From Dactylonectria macrodidyma (Eukaryota > Ascomycota > Sordariomycetes > Hypocreales > Nectriaceae): a stretch of DNA of 64,000 nt. The notes under the pieces are model-generated. The model had not been told where the DNA came from. It saw only the letters and a list, made by a program, of their open reading frames with translations, and made no database searches. Each line of letters begins with the position of its first letter. Within the stretch, counting starts at the first letter, position 1. Both the position numbers and the translations under genes were made by a program. Shown here one piece after another: positions 1 to 10,427 of this stretch. The DNA lies in contig JAGMUV010000012.1 of the NCBI GenBank assembly GCA_020744425.1, forward strand, positions 434,001-498,000. The letters run 5' to 3'.

Positions 1-781
1 TGCCAGCAGGGACGACAGTCAGATGGAAAGTTATCAACCAATGTAGGTGTGTCAATTACAATTGGCCCTATAGTGTTGGGGTGTGGTACCGCCACCCATG
101 TTTCCAACTCCTATGAATTGCAGGACGACGTCATGTTCACATGCTTGAATCCATTGATTCACTTAACAGAGCCGATTAGGTGAGCTTGAGATGCAGATAG
201 GAATCTTTATTAAGCTGTGAAGCGAACGGTTCCCTGTACCCGACCTCGTGTGCCCGAGATGAACGAGACGACCGACAGAAACAGAAGCCGTCTCGGATCC
301 GGCGTCCAAGCGACTGAGCATTTCGCAAGAGATGCTCATGCAACAAGGTTGGGCCAAGAAAGAAGGACTGAAACAACGTAGGTGACGCCGGGACCCAAAA
401 CCTGTCTGTCGCGAGTGATGACTCTCACGAACATGATCGATAGTAAATGGACGACGGTGACATGGTCCGCAGCGTGGGGAGCTTGGCTTCATAAACGGAG
501 AAAAGGTGGTGCCACTCGCGGAGACATAATTCCTGCCAGGGTAGAGCTAACATTCGATAACGAGAGCAGAGACGGCCTCTTGTCGTTATGTTAGCACGAA
601 ACCGATCGCCTAATAAGGCTTACCCAGACTGCAAGGAAATGCCTAGGGCGCACCGACCGACGTCCAACTCGTTCCAGATCCTCCGGTACCCTCAAATCTG
701 GCACCCCAAAGCACAGCAGCATCAATAAACTCGTCGTATGTCTTTCCTGTTGTCCTGTTCTCCTGTTTGTCATCATGTGTG

Positions 782-1159
782 TCAGTACCTCCCATCGCAT
801 TGCACCAAGTGCTTAGTCAAGGGTTCAAGGCCCAGCAATATCAAGCCTCTTACTGTCTTGGCTTCTTTGATGCTTTCAATGTACTGCTGAGCTTCGAGAG
901 TACTGTACCTCTGGATCAGAGTACAATTGTAATCTGCATGTTGTAAGAGTTGCATCTTGAGCTCATGGACCTGGCGGGTCAAGCCAGTTATGTCCCCTTT
1001 CTCGAGTCGGTTAGTCCCATGCAGCACCCGTTTGAAGAGCAGATACGTGCCCCCGACGTTCGTCCCAAACCAAGCGTCGATGGGGATACCGCACGATCGT
1101 TTCCTCGAGACATGCCATGGAGTCCGAGGGCTGTGCGGATGATGGCAACAGGAATTCAC
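782..1159 (-). CDS. Possible hypothetical protein fragment, 125 aa
   Basis: This open frame is not recognised. From about residue 28 onward it reads like protein, with an amphipathic helical stretch containing LTRQVHELKMQLLQHADYN and IKEAKTVRGLILLGLEPLTK. The first residues look like random translation. It has no domain, no clear start context and no partner gene. It could be the 3' remnant of a gene whose 5' part is lost, or chance. Nothing else in positions 1-1260 looks coding to me. Confidence 0.2.
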   Translation of the reverse strand: MNSCCHHPHSPRTPWHVSRKRSCGIPIDAWFGTNVGGTYLLFKRVLHGTNRLEKGDITGLTRQVHELKMQLLQHADYNCTLIQRYSTLEAQQYIESIKEAKTVRGLILLGLEPLTKHLVQCDGRY

Positions 1160-1263
1160 TCCTCTCCAAGTCGACCTTCCCCATATCTCCAGGAGGGTTC
1201 CATCATGTCGTGGGACGAACTTGGCTAGCTTGAGACCTAAAAAAAGAAAAAGAACGGAGGGGC

Positions 1264-1618
1264 TAGCGCCTAACCCTGCTGGGCTTGGAGCGTGCGATCA
1301 GCGCGTTTTGTTGGGGAAGAACCTTGGGAGGCACGCGAAATGGCAACCAAGGAACGCCGTGAGGCTCTGGGCTATGGCGTCATGTCACAAGCAAGAGAAA
1401 TGGGCCGAGGCATCAGTCGATCTGGAGATTGTCGGCGCCTGACCCAGCTAGACTTGGCGCATCTGATCAGCGCGTTTTGTTGGGGAAAAACCTGGGGCGG
1501 CACGCGAAATGGCAGCCAAAGAACGCCGTGAGACGTTTGACATAGTGGCTCTGGGCTATGGCGTCATGTCACAAGCAAGAGAAATGGGCCGAGGCATCCG
1601 TCGATCTGGAGATTGGGT
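1264..1618. repeat. Tandem direct duplication, two diverged copies of about 170-184 bp
   Basis: Copy 1 runs from about 1264 to 1432 and copy 2 from about 1433 to 1618. Both start with GCGCCTRACCC and share GATCAGCGCGTTTTGTTGGGG, a run on CACGCGAAATGGCA, GAACGCCGTGAG, and a long block from CTCTGGGCTATGGCGTCATG to GATCTGGAGATTG. Copy 2 carries an extra insertion of about 14 bp after GAACGCCGTGAGA. Short frames cross the copies, but neither contains a recognisable protein domain. Confidence 0.85.
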
Positions 1619-2639
1619 TAGGGAGATGTGTATGAGTGCGGGTTCGTACGTAGGGCTGAGATTTTGGAATTTGGTGTTGGGACTGGCTTTTGGGACACGT
1701 TGGATTGGTTGGTGTTGTTGAGCTGGGATACCTTCCGGGAGATGAGAGCCGAAGCTGGGGGGGTTGGACTGCAATTGCATGCTGCTTGATTGGCATTGAG
1801 ACGGAAGTAATTCTGAAGAGGCATTGAGGGTTGTTATGGAACGCTGTAATGGGGAGGAGGATCATCAACACCTGTATTCGCCGATAGCAATGGTGTAAGA
1901 CAGCTCAAGCTCTAGCTCGAGAGCTCCGGCACTGAGAAGTCGCTAGAGCCCCACGCACGAGCAGCTGCAGGTATTTGTTTACTTAGCTTAGGTGTAAAGG
2001 TACATCGGCTGGCGCATGCCCTTTACCCGCAAATGGCAACCGGTCGGAGGGGGGGCAGCGCCGGCGCACCCCGCAGCAAATGGCCCGAGGCGCGCAGAAA
2101 AGTTCGGGACGGTGGGAAAGGTGTTGAGTCGATTACACAGATCCACCAGCAATCACCAGTAGCAGTAACCGCAGAACTGAGTGCCTTATCTTAGAGATGT
2201 TGCAATCGTAGGGCCGATCTTGTATATGGTGGTAATCATAAACGGCACTGCTCTCAAAGGTCCAAGAAAAGTTGCTAGTCAGGAAACCCACTCTGTTGCA
2301 GGTTCTTGCATGGTGACGCCGCCGAGATACGGGACTGACAGGTCTATCGACAACCCTCAACATGCGACCTCCACCTGTGCATAATACGTACAACTCAGTT
2401 GCTAGCTGTGTGCTTTAGTTCCAATCCCTTCGTTGCAGCAGCGGGAAAGACCCGGCGGCCCAGTGCAGCGCGGGTCCAACAAAGTTTAGAGGTACCTCCT
2501 TGTTGACTCTTGTGAAATGTGTTCTGTCTGTCCCATCCCCAAAGGTAGGTTTGTGGAGAGTGGGTTCGGGAGAAAACAAGAAGGAAAAAAGGAAAAACAG
2601 GAATACCAGAGTGACACACACCATTCATACACTCAATAT
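1619..2639. other. Gene-free stretch
   Basis: I see no convincing gene, RNA or repeat here. Only short overlapping frames without recognisable motifs are present. Around 2040-2070 there is a G/C-rich patch. Confidence 0.5.
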
Positions 2640-2979
2640 GTGGCCAATCCATCTTGCATCACCTTGCTCTCAACTTCCCTTCCCTCTCTCTGTCTTTCTT
2701 CTTCCTTCCCCCACCTGGTTATCCACACACTCGCCTGGGTTCGGATCTGATGTAACGCCTTTTGGTGCCGCCCCAAGCAACTGGCGACTTGTCAATCTAT
2801 CACTTCCCTCCACCTCCTTCCCTCTAGTTCTCCTAACCCGTCTATATCCTAGCTTCCTCCCACTTTGCTTACGAGATACCATCCTCGTGGGTTTCACATT
2901 GGGAGAAGAGTTCTGCTGGTTCCTCGTCGTGGACGACTCTCCTCCGAGCGGTCTCAACACTTGTTGATCGTCGCCCAAG
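2640..2979 (+). promoter_or_regulatory. Pyrimidine-rich promoter/5' leader of the desaturase gene
   Basis: The strand upstream of the desaturase ATG is strongly enriched in C and T (for example CTTCCCTTCCCTCTCTCTG near 2675), the usual look of a strongly expressed fungal promoter and leader. The ATG context GCCCAAGATGGC is good. Exact transcription start and operators cannot be read from sequence alone. Confidence 0.45.
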
Positions 2980-4400
2980 ATGGCATCGTTATCTTTGGCC
3001 AGCAAGGTGGCCAGCAAGGAGGCCGCGGCCTTCCCAGACGGTACCACCGACTACAAGCCGCTCCGAAGCAACACCAAGTATGATCCCAAGAAGCTTCACA
3101 TTGCCGACACTACAATGACTTGGTCCAACATCCGCCTCCACATCAACTGGCTCAACACCACTCTTATTATTATTATTCCCATCATCGGCCTTATCTCCGC
3201 CTACTGGGTCCCTCTCCGCCTCTATACCGCCATCTGGGTAGTCATCTTCTACTTCAACACCAGCCTTGGAATCACTGCTGGTGAGACCTTGTTCAAATGT
3301 GCTCCCCTTCCGCTGATTGTTGATACTGACCTTCTGGCCATTTTGTAGGTTACCATCGTCTTTGGGCTCACACTTCCTACAAGGCCACTACTCCCCTCAA
3401 GATCTACCTGGCTGCCGCTGGTGCTGGTGCCGTTGAGGGCTCTATCCGTTGGTGGTCCCACGGCCACCGTGCTCACCACCGATACACCGACACTGAGAAG
3501 GACCCCTACTCCGTCCGCAAAGGTCTCCTCTACTCCCACATCGGATGGATGGTCTTTAAGCAGAACCCCAAGCGCCAGGGCCGAACCGACATCACCGACC
3601 TTAACGAGGACCCCATCGTTGTCTGGCAGCACCGCAACTATCTCAAGTGCGTCATCTTCATGGCGTTTGTCCTGCCTACAATCGTCGCTGGTTTCGGTTG
3701 GAGCGACTGGCTCGGCGGTTTCGTCTACGCCGGTATCCTCCGAATCTGCTTCGTCCAGCAAGCCACTTTCTGCGTCAACTCCCTCGCCCACTGGCTCGGT
3801 GACCAGCCCTTCGACGACCGAAACTCGCCCCGTGACCACCTCATTACCGCTCTCGTCACCCTCGGTGAGGGCTACCACAACTTCCACCATGAGTTTCCCT
3901 CAGACTACAGAAACGCCATCGAGTGGTACCAGTATGACCCCACCAAGTGGTCCATCTGGATCTGGAAGCAGCTTGGCCTTGCCTATGACCTGAAGCAGTT
4001 CCGCCAGAACGAGATCGAGAAGGGTCGTGTCCAGCAGATGCAGAAGAAGCTCGACCAGAAGTGTGCCACCCTCGACTGGGGTACTCCCCTGGAGCAGCTC
4101 CCCGTTGTCCACTGGGACGACTTCGTGGCGGACTCCAAGAACGGAAAGGCCCTCATTGCCATTGCCGGTGTCATCCATAACGTGCTTGACTTCATCAAGG
4201 ACCACCCCGGTGGTAAGGCACTCATTTCCTCCGCTATTGGCAAGGATGCCACCGCTATCTTCAACGGCGGTGTCTACAACCACTCTAACGCCGCCCACAA
4301 CCTCCTGTCGACCATGCGTGTGGGTGTCCTTCGCGGTGGCTGCGAGGTCGAGATCTGGAAGCGTGTCCAGTTCGAGAACGAGGATGCGTCATCTACTTGA
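2980..4400 (+). CDS. ole1: Delta-9 acyl-CoA (stearoyl-CoA) desaturase with C-terminal cytochrome b5 domain
   Basis: This enzyme puts the cis-9 double bond into palmitoyl- and stearoyl-CoA in the ER membrane, using electrons delivered through its own cytochrome b5 domain. Exons are 2980-3280 and 3349-4400; the 68-bp intron has GTGAG, a CTGAC branch and TAG, and splits codon 101. The joined protein is 450 aa, the usual length for fungal Ole1 enzymes. All three histidine boxes are visible: HRLWAH just after the splice, HRAHH, and HNFHH near residue 285. Hydrophobic segments lie at about residues 55-100 and 205-245. The b5 heme motif HPGG (about residue 390) and a downstream histidine (NHSNAAH) are present. 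No break was found. It is a housekeeping-type gene, although some moulds have two copies. Confidence 0.95.
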
Positions 4401-4942
4401 GCAACTCAGCCGGCCGATGCATCGTCTGAGCTGGTACCCAGGCTACTAAGGTCACCTAGCCCGTGGTCAATGCCGCACAGGTGTCCGATGGTTGTCAAGC
4501 TTTGATATCTCCTGGAACGTGTGCTTGACCTGCTCCAGCTGACCAGTCCACTCTCTGTGACTGTCTGTTGCTGTGGGTTTCTGACTTGGCGAGGCCGCTG
4601 CTGAGAGCGGAGGGTTGATGATGCCGATGGTGGTTTTGAGGATGTGCTTGAGGTGCCGGCGGCTGTGTTTGTTGTTGCCCGCTGTCGCTATTGTTGCGGC
4701 TGCTTTTCAGCGGGCGTACTTGCGTCGTTACTCTTGGTCTGAGGTTTGGAAAGGCGGCCAGCCGCAACTATCGACAAAACCTCACGTAGGAAATTTCGCT
4801 GGAGGGGTCTACTCGAGGGTATCGAAAAATCCCAGCTGGTGAGCAGCAGAAGCCCAAAACAGAAGGGAATCATCAAACTAGGCGGTTTGAATGAGAGTAA
4901 AGATTCTATAGACATCTGCGTTTGGATGTTGACAAATATTTC
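4401..4942. other. Desaturase 3' flank, no gene seen
   Basis: The stretch between the desaturase stop and the 893-bp element probably includes the desaturase 3' UTR. Short frames on both strands have no recognisable features. It ends in AATATTTC, the left copy of the target-site duplication of the next element. Confidence 0.5.
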
Positions 4943-5835
4943 GGGAATTGATAGGGGGGCGTGATGTTTTTGATACGGGGGCGTCATCTTTACGGGGGCG
5001 TCACTTTTATTGCCTCCAATTGGCTGAGACCCACTTTTGTTAGTACATCTTAGATCTCCCCCCAGCCCCCTTTTGTACTGAGGACTCAGCTATCTTAAAA
5101 TGTCAAGATCCGTCGCTCATTTCCTCGCACTTCAAGCCAACAGATGACGATCATCGTGAACAGCTTCACGATCAGCGTGAACGCCACAATACAACCGGCT
5201 CCAGGCAGCATAGCTATCACACGACGATATGAGTCAATCGTAGCACTGCTGCCTAGGATTGAACACAAGAAAAAGAGGCCGACCTTCGTCGCACTCGAAG
5301 CCCTAGCCCAAGCGATCAACTGCGTCCTACGAAGCGGCCGCGACCGAGCCGACTGCCTAGATTCAGCCCACCGCTACTTACGAATCGGCCACCGTCAGCG
5401 AGTAGTATAGCGACAAGAATAGAGCAACACTACGGGATTGGAGATCAAGATGCACTAGGGAACCTTTTTGCATCCTATCCACAGACCTTCTCATCCTTCC
5501 CGCGACCCCATGGCTCACAGGGACTCCATGAACCGTCATAGGAGCTAATTGGGAGCGATGAAGATACAATCCGTGTTATAGTTGATTAGATATAATAAGA
5601 GCAACGTGCAACTTACAGCCCTGTGATAATGCATCCGCCTGCATATATAAGTAGAGACATGTTATTGTTAATAATAGTGGGTCTGGATCTCTTGTTACTG
5701 AGATAAGTCCTCCTGCTGAGGTGATATTGTACTAGTGGGTCAACCTTTTTTTGACCAATTGGAGGCAATAAAAGTGACGCCCCCGTAAAGATGACGCCCC
5801 CGTATCAAAAACATCACGCCCCCCTATCAATTCCC
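4943..5835. mobile_element. 893-bp non-autonomous TIR DNA transposon with 8-bp target duplication
   Basis: Positions 4943-5023 and 5755-5835 are perfect 81-bp inverted repeats. The element is flanked on both sides by AATATTTC (4935-4942 and 5836-5843), an 8-bp target-site duplication. Inside each TIR the block GGGGGCGTSA occurs three times at spacings of about 17-22 bp, which looks like a set of transposase-binding sites. The interior has only an 88-residue frame (5144-5410) with no known domain, so the element probably depends on a transposase made elsewhere. An 8-bp duplication fits hAT-type elements; long TIRs are more like MULE-type elements, so the superfamily is left open. Perfect TIR identity implies recent insertion. 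Confidence 0.93.
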
Positions 5836-6074
5836 AATATTTCTTCCGAGCATGGAATAGGTGGTTTGGCAGAACAGAATGACAGGTTGTTATCACGTGA
5901 AAACAAATACAATGACTGTCTGATCTCCTGAACTCAGTCCGGGCGATATTGGCTAATTACATGTGCTACACATGGTAAGGAATGATTCTTTAGCCCCAAA
6001 AGCTCCGAAACTTCAAAAACCAAAGGAGATGTTGCTCATGGTTGGCGAACGCTGTATCCCTTCTGGACACGGCA

Positions 6075-6632
6075 TCATGATTCATCACTGGAACAAGCCC
6101 TTTTGCTCCTCTTTTCTTGCAAAGTGCGCGCTACCCACTCTTCCACATTCTCCAGAGCGCAGTTAGGAGAGTCCCTATACCGTATGAGGAAGGACAAGAT
6201 CTCGGCTGGGCTGAACTCTCGCTGCGGTACCTTGACGGCAAATTCATCCGCAAGTCGTTCAAGCATCAATTGATCTTCAGTCCGCCTCTCCCTGTTTGGT
6301 CCAACTTCGTCTGGCTGCTCAAACACGAAGTGGTATATTTGAGCGGCCAAGTCCCTGTCAACAAGTTGGAACTTGACCTGCGTGTCAATACGCCCGGGTC
6401 GGATGAGCGCGCCATCTCATTTCTCGATATGGTTCGTTGTCATGATGAGCAATCGACCCTCTTGGGACGCCACACCGTCAATAGCATTGAGCAGCCTCTA
6501 CAGCGTCACTGACTTCGTGTCCCGCGGATTTTCCCCTTTCAGGGGGATTCTCACCACCAGCATCACGAGAATGTGCCGCACCGGCGGCATCAATATCCTC
6601 TAGCAAGACGACACATTGTGGAGGGCAGAAGA
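6075..6632 (-). pseudogene. BCS1-like mitochondrial AAA-ATPase, C-terminal fragment
   Basis: The minus strand reads as the second half of a BCS1-family AAA ATPase, which in intact form helps insert the Rieske protein into complex III. Visible family motifs are Walker B CVVLLEDIDAAG, then LLNAIDGVAS, LLIMTTNHIEK, LIRPGRIDTQVKFQ, and a C-terminal ending FSPAEILSFL...VEEWVARTLQEKR. It is broken: the frame changes between Walker B and LLNAID, where a TAG also occurs, and a TGA stands right after NHIEK. The N-terminal mitochondrial region and Walker A are absent. Upstream sequence turns into a short degenerate repeat (6638-6673). This is a dead fragment; Pezizomycotina carry many BCS1 paralogues, so loss of one is plausible. 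Confidence 0.85.
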
Positions 6633-6637
6633 AGCGG

Positions 6638-6673
6638 AAGATGCGCAGGGAAGATGCGCACAGAAGATGCGCA
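6638..6673. repeat. Short tandem repeat of GAAGATGCGCA, three copies
   Basis: GAAGATGCGCA occurs at 6638, 6650 and 6663 with 12-13 bp periodicity, and degenerate copies continue to about 6730 (AAGATGCGG, AAGACGCGC). It abuts the truncated 5' end of the BCS1 fragment and may mark the break. Confidence 0.75.
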
Positions 6674-6973
6674 AGATACGCTAAATGCAGAAGAAGCGGA
6701 AGAAGCACAAGATGCGGGCAAGACGCGCTAAATACCTAAGCATCCATCACCATTGCATTGCCGACCAGTAGTTACCTAATCTGTCAGCAAATGCCGGCTG
6801 ACATAGAGTGGCCTGATTCGTTATATTATCAGTTGTAGGACCAAACCAAGTGAGGCTAGATTGATGCTCTGGGCGTCGCACGGCGCCCAGGCTTTGGTGC
6901 ATGCAGTTTATGACGAAGCTTGTAAGTCCGATGGCGAAATGCTAGTGATTGACTATCACGCTATTAAGATGAT

Positions 6974-7480
6974 TTAACCTTTGTATCCTTCGCTCCCTCT
7001 TTGGGGGAGGTATCTGTGCTTCGGTTCCCCATAACTTTCGTTGCGATGTACCGGTATTCCACTTGCTTCTGGCTGCTTGACGACTGGCACTTTGTTGGAG
7101 TTTGGTCTTTGGGCTGGCTGGTGGGTTGTTCGGCCAGCTGGAGTATCTTCATTGTCGGTAGTGATGGCGTGGTCCTCCGGCGAAGTGACATCCGCTGCCG
7201 TGTTGGGACCCTTGTCTATGCCTGTTCCCTCCTTCATGTCGCCCGGTTTAGTATTCTCCTCTTCATCTTCACGTGCCCTGACCCCATTCTCGTCGAACGG
7301 ATATGGAGATGGGGATGTGGCACCATCGGACCTTGCCATGATCGATGCGGTCGAAGCGCCGTCGGTAACGGAGCGAATCCTAGTGCTTCTGTTATGCCAC
7401 TGTGGTTAGCATAGCCCGTATTGAATCAGTCAAAACATACCCGGTAGGAGCGTTGCTCGTCGTAGCGAGTCCTCGGCTCC
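6974..7480 (-). pseudogene. Probable C-terminal exon(s) of the adjacent kinase, separated by a frameshift
   Basis: Just past the kinase stop, the next frame on the same strand reads on as YVSHREPRTRYDEQRSYR. It then meets a possible 41-bp intron (7400-7440: GTATGT, GCTAAC branch, CAG) and joins in frame to WHNRSTRIRSVTDGAS and a 121-residue hydrophilic tail ending at 6974. The tail is rich in Glu, Pro and Thr with no known domain. The continuity across a well-formed intron suggests that the kinase once had, or still has, this C-terminal extension, and that one inserted or lost base near 7495-7510 now cuts it off. A sequencing error would give the same picture. Confidence 0.55.
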
Positions 7481-8587
7481 CTATGCGAGACATACATCCT
7501 TCGGAGGGATGATCACGGACACTGCTGGCACAGTGAACCCGGAGCAAGCCATGACCCTGGTACGGAGCTCGGGTAGCGTCACCCTGTGTTCAGGAGTGGG
7601 CTTAAAGGTGCATCGCAATATGTCGTTCAAATCATCAGACAACGGCAATATCGACTTCAGAAAGCCCTTTGATCGGCCATACTCCCGGTAGGCTGAATCC
7701 TGGATGGAGGCCAGCCCCCAAGGGTTGCATCCGCATGTCAAGTTGACGAGGATGACCCCAAGGCTCCAGACATCACTCGGTGCACACATATAGTACTGCT
7801 GGCCTGTGGCGGGTTCTAGAGATTCTAATGAAGGATAGAAGGAAATGGTTAGTCATTGTAAGAGGGCCAAGGGAAGGGGATAGGGACTATAAAACGTACC
7901 TGGACTCATATAAAATCTCGATCCACACCCGAAGTCGTGAGATTGCGCATCTGAAGTAGCGAGTCCAAAGTCACATAGCTTGACAGTATCTCCATGGTTT
8001 GTAACTAGGATGTTTTCCGGCTTGAGGTCCCGGTGGTAGATTTGAAGACTGTGACAGTATTCAACAGCATCTAGGATTTGGAGGAAAACTTTCTTAGACA
8101 GCTCATCATTGCTAACGTACTGGCCGCGCTCTGTGATATTTACGAAGAGGTCGCCCTCAGGACAGTACTCAAGAATGAGATAGACGCAGTCGGGGTTGTC
8201 CACAATATTGAATATAGATATAACATTAGGGTGTGCGGAAGCTAGATAGTGGAGCCGAATTTCCCGCTGTTGGTAGGCGGCCTGGCTGTGTTCCAGTGGA
8301 GTTCCATCGACAGTAAGCTTGCTTAGGCACTTAACCGCATAGCGAACTTTAGTATTAATATCGACAGCTGAATAGACGACGCCATAGGCCCCAGTTCCCA
8401 ATATATTGGTCAGTTGGAGGCTTCCATTAAGCAGCCGTCCTAGCCTCCCAACGGCAGTTAAGTAGGATACAGCAGGCGTGCTGAGCTGGCGGCGTTGTGA
8501 AAGATGGGCGCAGGTCGTTGCACTCCCGGTGGCCGTAGCTGTGAGGGGCAGGAGCTGCGGACGGGGCATAGTATGCATGTCTGTCAT
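7481..8587 (-). CDS. Ser/Thr protein kinase, Ran1/Pat1-like
   Basis: Exons on the minus strand are 8587-7900 and 7824-7481, split by a 75-bp intron (GTACGT...TTAG). The joined protein is 343 aa. Kinase landmarks appear in order: glycine loop GTGAYGVV, ATP-binding lysine in YAVKCL, catalytic loop HRDLKPEN, DFGLA, a substrate-binding SPE (in place of APE, formed across the splice), and DVWSLGVI. All catalytic residues are present, so the domain should be active. Sequence style matches fungal Ran1/Vhs1-like kinases, which in yeasts act in nutrient and meiosis control; the role here is inferred. The stop comes soon after the kinase domain, and a likely frameshifted C-terminal extension follows (6974-7480). 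Confidence 0.85.
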
Positions 8588-9888
8588 GCGCGGTTCGAAG
8601 AGAGCAAGTCAAATGCTGTGAGCTAGCCAGAGAAGAGGAGACTGGAAACGAAGGGAGCCTGAATTAATGTGGCACCCGCAAGTATTCCTATTCCAAACCA
8701 TACACCCACACAATTCAGGGCTCCTTGAAGAGATAATCGCTGTAGTATTGAGGTCGGGCTTTTTAAGAGGAGGGTCGCATAAAATGGACGAGGGTTCTAT
8801 GGGGAACTCTGCAGTGGTAGTTCTAGTTTTTGTTGAACACGTACTGGCAGCACTGACGTAGATAACCCGGAATAGGCGGGTCTAGAACGAGGAGAGGCTT
8901 CAATACGGGAGCCAGCACCCATTCGACCTCCCCAAAGGCGTTGTCTTGGTCCATCAAGTAATTCCAGCCCACCTAATTTGGTGGGGGCGACGTGCTGTAT
9001 TGAGTGGCCGCCTAATTCCTCGTGGTGCACTCCGTAACTATCAGTGATGCGACGGCAACTTGGAACAGGCAGCACTCTCTGTTCCACAGGCAACTTGGAA
9101 CGAACATCAGGCTGGTTGAAAATCAATTGCCTTGGCTGCGTGGTGGCAATGCAGAGAGTTCGCATGGTATCTTCAAAATGTTTTCAAATATGAGGGTCCT
9201 CCTCTCTCCCTGGATGAATGTTAGACCATAGCTGTCTGCTGACGGAATGGAAACCAATTACGTTCAAGAGTTGACTTCCGGCGAGGTATTTCCTCGAGAG
9301 AGCCCTTGCTGTACGTAACGCGTCAGATTCTGCTCGCGGAAGATTGTCGCCTTGACTTGTGATGTACAAGTCCAAGCTCCCACATTTAAGGATTGGGGTA
9401 CAGTACCAGTGCCCAGTTAGTCAAATTGGTAGGGCCAGAGCGAGCAAGACGAACCTCACCAGCAATCTGGGTTGCAATCCTTCTTATGTGTGTGGAAAAT
9501 CACCTTGCCCATGCAACTACGACGTCACAATGTGTTCACAAGGCTATTCGACTCGTCCAGACTACCACCATTCCGTGCTATGGATCGAACATTTGGTGGT
9601 TATCGGTGCCCTGGGGTGCACAACACGCCTCCTGTCGTCCTTATTTGATGGATGCCGCAGTATTTAGTGACATCCTTGGCAATAGGAGGTAGCCGTCTTA
9701 CACCTTCGATTCCCTGCGGAATCTGCCTCGCCAACGGAGCTCGCCTTGGCCTTCAGAATAATGCCTATACTGATGGCAGGCCCGCGCTTTCAGCCATGCT
9801 TTTATTTGCACCCAACCTTCCTCATGGATTATCTATATGTTTTATTATCCATCTGTTTTAGTTTTGCATGCCACATAAGTCTGTTAGT
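8588..9888. other. Gene-free stretch upstream of the kinase
   Basis: This includes the kinase promoter. Several frames of 60-120 residues overlap on both strands, but none shows a domain, a protein-like composition or plausible splice signals. Confidence 0.45.
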
Positions 9889-10427
9889 ATGAGCCCTTCC
9901 CAGGACGCCACGCCCACAACGAGAAGGAGCAGGGCCTCCGGCTTGCGCTTGACCCAAAGTGCTCGACATGGCTAGTTGGATCTGGTTCAAACATTATAGG
10001 TATCATTGTGAAATGTGGCGTCTCGTTGGGGACGAATAATGTTGTGTCGGTCCCGTCGGCTCGTATCCCAGCACAACCGTTTCCAGTCCTCACTGCAGAC
10101 GTTGGCAGCGTTATATCACAGCCTAAGCAGACGAGTATCCCAGATTACTTTGGATGATAGGTCACCCGCCGGGGCTGTTTAGGGAACCTGTTCAGATGGG
10201 ACTATGACGGTGACCCTCGGGAGCGTAGTATCCTTGTGAAAGTCAGTTTTGGTCTCAAACAGCAGCAGAGAGTTGTTGGCTCCGTGTCGCTGCTGGTTCC
10301 AAGGCTAGTGCCTCAAGGCTTCAAGGTGGTAAAATTGAATTTGGAGCTTGAAACTGGTGTTCGACCAGGGGCGTTGCGTGATATGGTTCGATTCAGTGGA
10401 CGGGTCAAAGAGAGAATTGACCTTTAA
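9889..10427 (+). pseudogene. Unidentified decayed gene interrupted by TGA TAG
   Basis: One plus-strand frame stays open from the codon after a TAG at about 9888 to 10155. It is then interrupted by TGA TAG back to back and resumes in the same frame to 10427. The residues look like real protein: YEPFPGRHAHNEK, CSTWLVGSGSNIIGIIVKCG and DYFG before the stops, and NLFRWDYDGDPRERSILVKV then VPQGFKVVKLNLELETG after them. I do not recognise the family. Keeping one frame on both sides of the stops argues for a former gene inactivated by point mutation. The 5' part was not found. A spliced gene with an intron covering the stops is an alternative, but I saw no good splice pair. Confidence 0.45.

Noticed and set aside
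3249..3890. 213-codon minus-strand open frame opposite the desaturase
   Set aside because: It is the mirror of a strongly coding, high-GC exon; composition (Val/Gly/Glu-rich) is that of an antisense shadow.
5144..5410. 88-residue frame inside the 893-bp element as a transposase
   Set aside because: No DDE, zinc or helix-turn-helix pattern; other frames in the same stretch look equally protein-like.
6117..6512. 131-codon plus-strand frame
   Set aside because: Antisense to the BCS1-like fragment, which explains the open frame.
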